Of a stretch of 64,000 nucleotides of DNA, positions 12,640 through 25,400 are shown in pieces. The position numbers and the translations under genes were made by a program. How positions within the stretch are numbered: position 1 is the first letter of the stretch; each line of letters starts with the position of its first letter. The DNA is from Cherax quadricarinatus (Eukaryota; Arthropoda; Malacostraca; Decapoda; Parastacidae). The notes under the pieces were generated by a model. It was not told the origin of the DNA, made no database searches, and worked only from the letters and a program-made list of their open reading frames with translations. The DNA lies in assembly GCF_038502225.1 (NCBI RefSeq), contig NC_091369.1, forward strand, positions 1,753,392-1,817,391, read 5' to 3'.

Positions 12640-15600
12640 AGGTAGTAGGTTGGTAGACAGCAACCGCCCAGGGAGGTACTACCGTCCTGCCAAGTGAGTG
12701 TAAAACGAAAGCCTGTAATTGTTTTACATGATGGTAGGATTGCTGGTGTCCTTTTTTCTGTCTCATGAACATGCAAGATTTCAGGTACGTCTTGCTACTT
12801 CTACTTACACTTAGGTCACACTACACATACATGTACAAGCACATATATACACACCCCTCTGGGTTTTCTTCTATTTTCTTTCTAGTTCTTATTCTTGTTT
12901 ATTTCCTCTTATCTCCATGGGGAAGTGGAACAGAATTCTTCCTCCGTAAGCCATGCGTGTTGTAAGAGGCGACTAAAATGCCGGGAGCAAGGGGCTAGTA
13001 ACCTCTTCTCCTGTATATATTACTAAATGTAAAAGGAGAAACTTTCGTTTTTCCTTTTGGGCCACCCCGCCTCGGTGGGATACGGCCGGTGTGTTGAAAG
13101 AAAGAATATATATATATATACACACACACCCCTGTGGGTTTTCTTCTATTTTCTTACTAGTTCTTGTTCTTGTTTATGTCCTATTATCTCCATGGGGAAG
13201 TGGAAGAGAATTCTTACTCCGTAAGCCATGCATGTCGTAAGAGGCAACTAAAATTCCGGGAGCAAGGGGCTAGTGACCCCCCTTCTGCTATGTTATTCTT
13301 TTTGGACCACCCTGCCTTGGTGGGATACAGCCACTTTGTTGAAAGAAGACATACACAGACAGTTCAGTAACATGTTAAGCAGGAAATGTCTATTCTTTTG
13401 TAAAATAAAATACAGTGGTCCCCCGCTTTTCGTAGTTCCCGGCAATTGTAAATTTCGCCAATCATAGGGGTATTTTCGAATAAACATGGACTCGCTTTTC
13501 ATAGGTTGACTCGCGAGTCGTAGTTCGTCCGGGATGCGTACCCACGGCGTGAGCCGGGGCGGCAGCCAGTCTGGCATTGTTTACCAGTGAGCGAAGGTCC
13601 CCTCACGTGCTCCAGCGAAATATTTCATAATATTCCATTTATCTTAGTGCTTGCAAGTACTAAATAAGCTACCATGGCTCCAAAGAAAGCTCTTAGTGCC
13701 AAGCCTGTGGTCAAGAAGGTGAGAAATACGATTGAATTTAAGAAAACCATCATTGAACAGTATGAAAGTGGTACAAGTGTGGCCGAACTGTCTAGGATGT
13801 ATAAGAAACCCTACACAACCTTATGTTCCATAGTGGCCAAGAAAAAGGAAATCAAGGATGCTGTTGTTGCAAAGGGAGTAACTATGCTGACAAAAATGAG
13901 ATCACCAGTACTGGAAGAGGTTGAGAAGTTATTATTGGTGTGGGTAAATGAGAAACAATTAGCAGGAGATACTCTTATGACTTCAATTATTTGTGAAAAG
14001 GCTAGGCAGTTGCATGAAGATTTGGTAAAGAAATTGCCTGCAAATAGTGGTGATGTGGGTGAATTTAAGGCCAGCAAAGGCTGGTTTGAGAGATTTAAGA
14101 ACCGTACTGGCATACACAGTGTAATAAGGCATGGTGAAGCTGCCAGTTCGGACCACAAGGCGGCTGAAAAATATGTGCATGAATTCCAGGAGTACATAGA
14201 AGCTGAAGGACTGAAACCTGAACAAGTGTTCAATTGTGATGAAACAGGCCTCTTTTGGAAGAAAATGCCAAAGAGGACCTTCATTACACAAGAGGAAAAG
14301 GCAATGCCAGGACACAAGCCTATGAAAGACAGGCTGACGCTAATGTTATGTGCTAATGCAAATGGGGATTTCAAAGTGAAGCCATTACTAGTGTACCATT
14401 CTGAAAATCCCAGAGTGTTCAGGAAAAACAATGTTATGAAGAGTAAATTGTGTGTGTTTTGGAAATCTAATAGTAAGGCATGGGTCACGAGGGAAATTTT
14501 CGTTGAGTGGTTCAATGAAGTGTTTGGCCCTAGTGTGAAGGAGTATCTCCTGGAAAAGAAATTGGATCTCATGTGCCTGTTAGTAATGGACAATGCACCT
14601 GTTCATCCTCCAAACTTGGATGACCTAATTTTCGAGGAGTTTGGGTTCATCATAGTAAAGTTCTTGCCCCCGAATACCACTCCTCTCCTCCAGCCCATGG
14701 ACCAGCAGGTCATTGCAAACTTTAAAAAACTCTACACAAAAGCCATGTTTCACAGATGCTTGACTGTGACCACACACACTCACTTGACCCTAAGAGAATT
14801 TTGGAGAGAACACTTCAGCATCCTCCACTGCATAACCCTTATAGGTATGGCTTGGGAGGGAGTGACTACCGGGACTTTGAACTCTGCCTGGAGAAAACTG
14901 TGGCCAGATTGTGTCGACAAGAGGGATTTTGAAGGGTTTGGGACTGACCCTAATGAGCCTATGTCTGTTGTAAAATCAATTGTGGCACTGGGGAGTTCCA
15001 TGGGGTTGGATGTGAGTTTGGAAGATGTGGAAGAATTGGTGGAAGACCACAATGAAGAGCTCACCACTGAGGAGCTGCAAGAGCTTCAGCAGGAAGAGCA
15101 ACACATCGCAGCTCAGAATCTTGCTGCAGAGGAGGAGGAAGAGAGATGGAAGAAGGTGCCTTCTTCAGAAATGAAAGAGATTTTCACTGTGGGGTAAGAT
15201 GGAAAGCTTTATGGAGAAACATCACCCTAACAAGGTTGTTGCAAGCCAGGTTGGAAACATGTACAGTGACAAAGTCTTGGGCCATTTTAGGGAAGTATTA
15301 AAGAGACGCCAGAAACAGAGCTCTCTCCACAGTTATTTTGTGAGACAGGACTCCAGTGACTCTCAAGGTGGTCCTAGTGGCATTAAGAAACAGAGAAGAC
15401 AAGCAACCCTAGAGAAGCAATTGGTACCTGAGATGTTGCTGGAAGGGGATTCCCCTTCCAAACTATAAACAATCCACTCTCTCTCCTCCTCCAGTCTCCC
15501 ATACACTAAGAAGAATCTCCAATAAAGGTAAGTGTTATGCTGTTAATGTTTCATTCATCATTTCCCATTGTATTGTTTATGTACTACATGCATATTTCAT

Positions 15601-16432
15601 GTTAAAAATTTTTTTGTTTTAATACTTCTGGGTGTCAGGAAAGGATTAATTGTATTTACATTATTTCTTATGGGGAAAATTGATTCGTAAATCGTAAATT
15701 TCGTTTATAGTAACAGCTCCAGGAACGGATTAATTACGAAAAATGAGGGACCACTGTAATTCATACTAAATAAAGATGGGTTTTTGATTACTATTAGTTA
15801 AATAACAGTTCTTAGGGAAAAAGCAAAATTATTAATCATACTAATAAAAGAAAAAAACATTTCATCACAAACCTTTTCTCTCAAGCTGACAGGAGCTGAA
15901 TGGGAAGACTTGACTGGCGTAGAAACGAGGGGAAAATTTGTGCGTCCATTATCAGGAGGAGGGCTGTCGAGTCGTGCTGTTGTCTCCTCTAGTGGTTCTC
16001 GCACCTCGGAACACTGATGCAAAGTCATTTCACACTCAAACTAATGACAGAGAAATTAGCCATTAGGTATAGATACAATACAGAATTCTAAGCAACTAAG
16101 ACTGCAAATTATTATTTTCATGGAAAATGTTAAACCTATCAGCATCAGACCAACTGAACACTAAAATAAGCATAAACAACTTTGTCTCCTGGCAAGACAG
16201 GGTGAGCCAAAGAAGAAAACACATTCACTATCATTCATTCAATCACCATCTTGCCAGAAGTGCAATGACATCACAAACAGATAACCCTCTGACTGCAACA
16301 TCCCCAACCTTATCATGAAATGCAATATCATATCCTATGTCATATAATATCATACAATATCACATAATGTTCATCCTTAAGCACACTTCTCAGGATGCAG
16401 TATAAATTCGGTGGGGGACGACCGACTTGTTG

Positions 16433-16474
<42 letters not shown>

Positions 16475-19400
16475 GAACTTACATAATTTCATTTTTTAAC
16501 ACACTGGCCATCTCCCACCGAGGTAGGGTGACCCAAAAAAAGAAATCCCTTCACCATAATTCAAATTATCACTGTCTTGCCAGAAGAGTGTAGATCAGTT
16601 TATTTACCTCTTTCTTTACTGACTGATGTGCAAATTCACCTCTCTGCATTGCTAATTGTCTGGCCAACCTGTTCTTCTCTTCTCGTAACTGGATTAATTC
16701 AGCTTCTAATTCCTGGAAAGTATTTTCAGTTAACATATAAACCAAAGATGAATTTTAAAACTGAAGATAATTTCAGCCTATACTGAAATGGCTTTTGTTG
16801 CACTAACAGTCTTAAAAAAAATTACAATAAAACCTGGCACAAAAAAAAAAAAAAAAAAGGAAGACACTTACTCATACTTGGTTTATTTTCTAAAGCCTTT
16901 CTTATTCCTTTTGTAATTGAGACTAACTCTCATTCTATAGCAGTTGAGAGTCTAAGTCTTGGTCAACTTTCTACTCTATTACATAAATAAATACAGAATG
17001 AAATACTTAGTGTTGAAGAAATAAAGCAGAAACAAAAAAATACTTGATAATGAGGTTTACTGCTACTAAATTATAGCAAGAGTATGGCAAATACACTAAC
17101 AGCAAATGATAAGCCAAACACTTGGTTTAACAAAAAACACTAACTCAAACAAATTTTATGGTAATCCTGCACACAACTGAGAAATAGAAAGAATGTAATA
17201 TCTAAAAAACTTAACACTAAAATACTGCAATATATTAAATTTCAGCAAAACCTTTTTTCTATACCTCTCTTGATGATGGTTTATTAGATCTGTTCAACAC
17301 TGAGTTGTTTCCATCACATTTGCTGTTATTTTTTTCATCTTGTTTCTGTAACTCAGATTTCTCACTGTCTTTTTTATATTCTTCTTTTACACTTGCACGC
17401 ACTTGCTTGAAGACCTGAAAACAGAATACGTTTCACAAATTAGCGAAATATGGTTGACTGGTTTGTTGCTTTGGAAAAATCCATCTAAAATACATTTAAC
17501 AAGATATCTGTTGTCCTTTAACAAAGTTCTAAAAATAGTTGATAAGTACACTAGGTTCTCCATGGGGAAGTGGAAAAGAATTCTTCCTCCGTAAGCCACG
17601 TGTGTGTCATAAGAGGCGACTAAAATGCCGGGAGCAAGGGGTTAGTAACCCCTTCTCCTGTATACATTACTAAAGTTGAAAAGAGAAACTTTTCTTTTTC
17701 TTTTTAGGCCACCCTGCCTTTGTAGAATACAGCCAGGTTTCCCTTTTGATATACCTTTGAAGAGTTTCAAGAGTTTCACTACTCTCGGAGCCCAGCCATG
17801 GACCAGGCTCATCTGGTGCTTGCCTGGTCATCCAGGCTGCTGCTGCTGGAGGCCTGCTGCCTCACATATCCATCACAGCCTGGTTGATCTGGCACCTAGT
17901 GAAGACACTTGTCCAGTTTCCTCTTGAAGGCTTCTACACTTGTTCCAGCTGTGTTTCTGATATCTTCTGGTAAGATTTTGAACAGTCTGGGACCCCGAAT
18001 GTTGATACAGTGTTCCCTTATCGTCCCCACCGAAACTTCTCTGTTCCTCTCTGGGTTTATTTTGCACTTTCCCCCATATCTCTCACTCCAGTATGTTGTT
18101 ATGGCAGTGTGCAGATTTAAGACCAGGCCCTCGAGTGCTTTCCAGGTACAGTGGACCCCCACCCAACGGTAGCATCAAGTAACAGCAAATTCGTCTAACA
18201 ACGCTCTTTGACGTCAAAAAATTGGCTCTACTAACGAAGAAAAATTCATCTAACGGCATGCGGGCTAAGTGGGCCCAGCCACTCCAAGACTCCGTGTATA
18301 GCCAGTGTGTCAATATTTACATGCCGTTGCAGTCAATTCCGAGTGCACCTGCAATATATTTTGTATTATTCCAGTGTTTTTAGTGCTTGTAACTGCTAAA
18401 TAAGCCACCATGGGCCCCAAGAAAGCTTCTAGTGCTAAAAAGGGTGAGAAATACTCTCGAAATACTATCGTAGCATGGTCAGCTGCTGCTGCTGCTGTAC
18501 TACCGTAAGCTGTTGCTGCACCACCGTCAGCTGCTGCTGCAACACCGTCAGCTGCTGCTGCTGCACTACCGTCAGCTGTTCCTGCAACACCATCAGCTGC
18601 TGCTGCTTCTGTACTACCGTAAGCTGTTGCTGCACCACCGTCAGCTGCTGCTGCTCCATGGTCAGCTGTACATGTGGAAACACTATTGTTGGTGTGGCTT
18701 ATCGAGAATACCGAGAAAGAATTAACCCCAGAGGGTTAGCCACCCAGGATAACCCAAGAAAGTCAGTGCGTCATCGAGGACTGTCTAAATTATTTCCTTT
18801 GGGGTCCTTAATCTTGTCCCCAGGATGCGACCCACACCAGCCGACTAACACCCAGGTGAACAGGAAAAAATGCCTGGAACTAGTGTTCATATTGGTGAAT
18901 TTAAGGCCAGAAAAGGTTGGTTTGAGAGATTTAAGAAATGTAGTGGCATACACAGTGTGATAAGGCATGGCAAAGCTGAAAAATTCCAACCCCAACCAGT
19001 GTTCAATTGCGACAAAACAGGCCTGTTCTGGAAGAAAATACCAAACAGGACCTACATTACTCAGAAGGAAAAGGCACTACCAGGACACAAGCCTATGAAA
19101 GACAGGATAACTTTCTTGTTTTGTTGTAATGCTAGTGGGGATTGCAAAGTGAAGCCTTTACTCATGTATCACTCTGAAAATCCCAGAGTGTTCAAGAAAA
19201 ACAGTGTCTCATCACTCAACAATACTCTTCAATAAAGGTAAGTGTCATTTTAGTATTTATTTATGTATGTATTGTGCATGTCTAATTGTTTTCTGTGTAG
19301 GGAAATGTATATTTCATGTAGAAAAAATTATATTTCTAATACTTTTGGCTGTCTGGAATGGATTAATTGGATTTCCATTATCTCTTATGGGGAAAATTAA

Positions 19401-22400
19401 TTCAACCAACGGCAAATTTGACTAACGGCTAGCTCTCTGGAATGGATTAATGCCGTTGGTCGAGGGTCCATTGTATATATTATCATGTATCTTTCTCTCC
19501 TCCATTCCAATGAGTACATGTTCAAGACTTGAAGACGTTCCCAGTAATTTAAGTGCCTTACTGGCTCAATGTGAGCCGTAAACGATCTCTGTATTTGTTC
19601 CAGCTCTGATATTTCTCCTGCTTTGAACGGGGCCATCAGCACTGAGCAACATTCTAAATGAATATTTAGGTTAGCTTAGGCAAGGTTCATAAAAAAAAAA
19701 AGGACATTAGGTAAAGCGTATATAATATCTTTACAATAATAAAGTATATCACTAAGTGTCCAACTTACTTAAACAGATACAAAAGTTGAATAAAACAATA
19801 CTTTACCTGCTTCAGTTCTTTGTTGACTAACTGCGATGCACTCTTGATGCCCAAACAAAACGAATCTTTAATGACAGTAGAATCACCAGCATCCTGAAAA
19901 ACAATGCAAATGCTTTTTTTTTTTAATCACACCAGCCATCTCCAACCAAGGTATGGTAACCCTAATAAAGTAAACCATCGTTCATTCATTGCCTAGCTCT
20001 GAGTGCAGACATCTCCACGGGACCTTGTAATTGCTGCTTTCTCAGCCCTTCCTGACACTGCCTGCTGCTGTGCAGCTCAACAGCCTTCCTTACATTGCCA
20101 GCTGCTGTGCAGCTGGCATGTCCTTCAAGACACTCCTATTCCTGGGAGCCAAGCTCGGGTCACCAACTGGAAAAGACCCGGGCCGGCAGTACTGGTGAAT
20201 CTACAGCAGAACAGAACATTGCAATTCAAATGGCACTCCTGCTTCAGAGTACAGGCACTGTACTTGCCAACTCCAGGACTCAAAGGTGGCTAACTCCTTT
20301 CCCTAAATTCCCTCATAAATGTTACCTTGCTCACACTCCTACAGTGAATAAAGCCATAAAAACCACTTATATGTGCTCAATCTACTCTAACAAGCTCACA
20401 AAGGTCTGCTGAATGCTCAAATCTCTAGCACTCGAAGCCTGCTTTTTTTTCCTCCCTCCAACCATCCTGGAATGACCCCTACCCATTACCTACCATCCAA
20501 TTTATACATAGTCCTGGTCATCCTATTCTGCTCCAGCCTTTCTAAAATGCCCAAATCATCTCAACAACTCCTCTTCAGCAATTACTATTATTTTTTATTT
20601 TAACATGTCAGCCATTTCCCACTGAGGCAGAGTGACCCAATAAGAAAAACAAAAAACTTTCATCATTCAGCACTTTCACCATCATTCATACATAATCACT
20701 GTCTTTGCAGAAGCAGTCTGATACGACAGTTTAGATGTCTCTCGAAACAGCCAATATCCCAAACCCCTCCTTTAAAGTGCAGGCATTGTACTTCCCATTT
20801 CCAGGACTCAAGTCTGGCTAACCGGTTTCCGTGAATCCCTTTACAAAATATTACCCTGCTCACACTCCAACAGCACGTCAGGTCCCAAAAACCATTCATC
20901 TCCATTCACTCCTATCTAACACGCTCACGCACACTTGATGGAAGTCCAAGCCCCTCGCCCACAAAACCTTCTTTATCTCCTCCCTCCAACCTTTTCGGGG
21001 ACAACCCCTACCACGCCCTCCCTCCCCTACAGATTTATGCGCTCTCCAAGTCATTATACTTTGTTCCATTCTCTCTAAATGACCAAACCACCTCAACAAC
21101 CCCTCTTCAGCTCTCTGACTAATACTTTTAGTAACTCTACACCTCCTCCTAATTTCCACACTACGAATTCTCTGCATAATATTTACACCACACACTGCCC
21201 TTAGACACGACATCTCCACTGCCTCCAGATGCCTCCCCACTGCAGCATTTACAACCCATGCTTCACACCCATATAAGAGTGTTGGTACCAATATGCTCTC
21301 ATACATTCCCTTCTTTGCCTCCGTGGATAATGTTGTTTGTCTCTACAGATACCTCAACGCACCACTCACCTTTTTTCCTTCATCAATTCTATGGTTAACC
21401 TCATCCTTCATAAACCCATCCTCTGACAAGTCAACTCCCAATTATCTGAAAACATTTACTGCTTCCATACTCCCTCCCTCCAATGTGATATCCAATTTTT
21501 CTTTATCTAAATCGTTTGATACCCTCATCACCTTACTCTTATCTATGTTCACTTTCAACTTTCTACCTTTACACACCCTCCCAAACTCGTCCACTAACCT
21601 TTGCAATTTTTCTTTAGAATCTCCCATAAGCACAGTATCATCAGCAAAAAGTAACTGTCCATTCCCATTTTGTATTTGATTCCCCATAATTTAATCCCAC
21701 CCTCTCCCCAACACCCTAGCATTTACTTCTTTTACAACCCCATCTATAAATATGTTTAACATCCATGGTGACATTACACATCCTGTCTAAGACCTACTTT
21801 TACTGGGAAGTAATCTCCCTCTCTCCTACACACCCTAACCAGACCCCACTATCCTCATAAAAGCTCTACTATTCCATACACTTGCAACATCTGCCACATT
21901 GCTCCCCTATCCACTCTATCATATGCCTTTTCTAAACCCATAAATGCAATGAAAACTTCCCTACCTTTATCTAAACATTGTTCACATATATGCTTCAAAA
22001 CTTTTGTTTTTCTTTTTGGGCCACCCTGCTTCGCTGGGATACTGCCAGTTTGTTGAAAGAAGATACATGTATAGGCTTCAATGTAAACATCCCCTACCCA
22101 TTCTAAAGCCTCCTTGCTCCTCTGCAATCCTGCTCTCTGTCTTACCTCTAATTCTTTCAATAATAACCCTACCATACACTTTACCTGGTATACACAGTAA
22201 ACTTATTCTCCTAAGGTTTTTACAATCACTTTTTATTATTATTACTAGTTATTATTATTTACTTTACTGGCCATTTACTACCAAGGCAGTATGACCTGCA
22301 AAAAAAGAAGCACATTCACTATCATTCACTCAACTGCTGTCATGCCAGAAGTGTGCTGACATGGCAATTCAGATGCCCCACCAAGCTGCAACATTCCCAC

Positions 22401-25400
22401 CCCTCCATCAGAGTGCAAGCACTGCCCCTCCCACCTCCAGGACTCAAGTCAGGCTCACTAGTTTTCTGCAAATTCTTTCATAAATGTTATCATACTCAAA
22501 TTATTATTATTTTTACATTAAAGTAAACACACAGGAATCATAGTGCCTGGGGAATTAAAAGAATCTGTAAATGTTAAAATGGATAGAAGGATGCTTAGAA
22601 ACTGGGTCACATTGGTAATGATACAAAGAACCATCAACTAGCTGATTAGTAACCCTACATATTATTTTTCGCTGTAGTGGAAGAATTTTTTGATAGCATG
22701 CCGTATCTTCTTTAACAGACTTATAAAAGCATTTTAGTAGAAATAACTTCATCTAATCCTAGAATAGTTATAATCTCTAGTATTCTCTACACATCATCAG
22801 ACAATGTAATCAAGTTTATATGAGATATACTGAACTCTAACTCATGTTTAATCAGGTATTTCAAATTTGCCTACAAACAAAGTTACTGACACTGTCGCCA
22901 GAGCTTCTCCGAGGAACCTTGACAATCAGCTCCTCCAGTGATGCAGGTTGGGATGAGTTGAGCGGTTGTGTGGACGGTGCTGGGGAGCTTTTCAAGAGAC
23001 TACTCATGCTTGAGTCAAAGAAGGATTCATCATATGCTGAAAATTCAGGTTTAGTTGAAATAACTAAACTTATCAAAAAAAAAATCAAAGAATCTTGAAC
23101 ATATGCTGGAATAAATACACTTCAAGAACTTTTAAATAAATCAACTATATGAACAATAAACATGCAAAATTACATATTTAAGAGGTTGCAATGAGTGGAA
23201 AGAAGGAACGAGGGAAAGGGGGAGTTCTGGCTCTTAGGCTCACCTTTTTAATACATGACAAGTGATGTGAATTAGCTATGTCATATTTACATTTTATCCA
23301 CCTGTGTCATTGTCCAGCCCACTTCATCTCTTTACTCTTACAGTGTACACTATTACTTTATATTAATATATAATGCTCTTACTAAAACAAAACAATCAAA
23401 CTCTTCAACTTACATCCAACATCAACATAGTGTACATTGAGTCCTTTACTACAACGCCGTACTTTGCTGCCTCGTGGACTCTCTTCCTCACAGCTATCAT
23501 CTCCAGAGCCACTGTTTGATCCCCTACGCTTCACTGGTGCCAGAAGACCCATAGGTTGATCTACATAATCCCCAAGGCAGGAACCATCCAAGCTGCTCTC
23601 CTTATCACTGTTAAGTCAAACACACATGCTCAGATTCCAAATAAAGAACAAGTAATGCCATTAAAGCTTGCATTATATTTAATTAATGCTAATAACACTA
23701 ACACACTTTAAACACTAATAACACTTTAAAGGAGGGGTTTGGGATATTGGTAGTTTGGAGGGACATCTCAGCTGTCATATCTGAGCACCTCTGCAAAGAC
23801 AGTGATTATGTATGAGTGATGGTGAAAGTGTTGAATGATGAAAGTTTTTTTTTTTTCTTTCTTTCTGAGTCAACCTGCCTCGGTGGGAAACAGCCAATGT
23901 GTTAAAAAAAACACTAATACATTTATTAACACAATGGCTGTCTCCCACCAATGTAGGGTGACCTGAAAAAGAAGAAACAGAAGTATTTCATCTTTTCACA
24001 TTTAGCAATGACTTCAGTAGCTTCTTAAAAATATATATGGCAGTACAGACAATATTTTCTCAAGACAAACAGAATCACAATAAGCTTCTGTTTTCAGCAG
24101 TACTATATCAAATAAAGTAGGAAATAAAATATTTTTGAATGAATTTGACATACACAGGCATACAGTACACAAGTACAGCACATACGTTCTCTCGTACATA
24201 CCTGTTCCTCATGTTTTGGCGCATGGGGAAGGAGTCAATCTGCGACAACAATTCATCATTGTTGTCTCGTAAATGCTGATTCTCTGCAGTGACCCGCTCT
24301 AGCCGATCCAAAAGTTGACGGTATTCTTCTTCCCTCGGACTCATGGACTCGTACTCTGCAACCTGCATGGTTTTGGAAATTTTACTTCATTTTATAAAAT
24401 CACTCTAGCATTACTGATGGCAAATTATGAATACAGTGGTACCTTGGGACACGAATTTTTTTCATTCTAGAAGCCTGTTTGAGTGCCGATACCAAATGAA
24501 TTTGTTCCCATAAGGAATAACGTAAGTCAGATTAATCAGTTTCAGACTCCCAAAAATACACTTACAAAAGCACTTACATAAATGTCCTTACATTAATGTT
24601 AGAGTTTTAAGCTGTTCGTATCCCGTGGTGCCACTGTATATTGTTGACAATATAACAAACTGCAATATGCTCACAGCACAGAACAGTACTTAAGAATTGT
24701 CTCCATTTTCTAATCAGTTGGCATAATTTACTTAATCTGTCTCCAGTCTTTATCTGGATCTGTGTTTGTAACTTGTGTTTTCCAATGGTAGAAAATACTG
24801 CTTTATTCCTAAATTTATTACTTTAACCAAGGAACATATCTGGAAAACCTTTTCCTTTCTTTCCTTTAGTTTTCCTATTACTGTATAATTCCACAGCCAA
24901 AACTGCTCCACATAACTATGGGCTTTAAGAAAAATGGGAAAAATACATAAGTATTAATAAAATAATTTTTTTTAACCCACTGGCCATATCCCACCAAGGC
25001 AGGGTGACCTGAAAAGAAAAACCGAGCTTTTTTTTTCTTTCCTTGTACTTTCCACCTCCAGGACTTGAGTCCTGGAGATAGGAAGTACAATGCCTGAACT
25101 TTAAAGGAGGAGTTTGGGATATTGGCTATTTGGAGTGACACCTAAACTGTCGTATCTGAGCCCCTCTGCAAAAGACAGTGATTATGTGTGAATAATGGTG
25201 AAAGTGTTGAATGATGGTAAAAGTGTTTTTTTCTTTTTTGGGCACCCTGCCTTGGTGGGAGATAGTCGACATATAAAAAAAAACAAAAAAACATACAATG
25301 TTGAATATACAATACAGCCTCTCCTCACTTAACGATGCAGTTCCGTTCCTAAGACCACATCATTAAATGAATTCGTCGCTAAGTGAGGAGCATACTATAC

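Larger units (their letters stand above)
13413..15756 (+). mobile_element. Tigger/pogo-type DNA transposon, nearly intact
   Basis: The element is bounded by CAGTGGTCCCCCGCTTTTCG and the complement of CAGTGGTCCCTCATTTTTCG, with TA on both sides (13,411-13,412 and 15,757-15,758). It is 2,344 bases long and contains a transposase in two overlapping frames. It lies in a ninein-like intron in the sense opposite to that gene. Confidence 0.92.
18149..19473 (+). mobile_element. Tigger-type element, internally degraded, inserted into a LINE
   Basis: The ends are CAGTGGACCCCCACCCAACG and the complement of CAATGGACCCTCGACCAACG, with TA duplications at 18,147-18,148 and 19,474-19,475. Internally it has MGPKKASSAKK-type transposase start sequence at 18,410. 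A CTG/CTAC-rich minisatellite follows (about 18,480-18,668). A fragment of the DDE domain is at 18,870-19,235. It is related to the element at 13,413 but much decayed. Confidence 0.87.

Noticed and set aside
13811..14593. 260-residue minus-strand ORF
   Set aside because: It lies entirely opposite the Tigger transposase and has no motif. It is a shadow frame.
18475..18960. Cysteine-rich ORF (CCCTTVSCC repeats) and Gln-rich antisense ORF
   Set aside because: Both come from the CTG-rich minisatellite inside a dead transposon, not from a protein-coding gene.
22555..22752. 65-residue minus ORF as an additional ninein-like exon
   Set aside because: The acceptors available give immediate stops in the phase required from exon 7.
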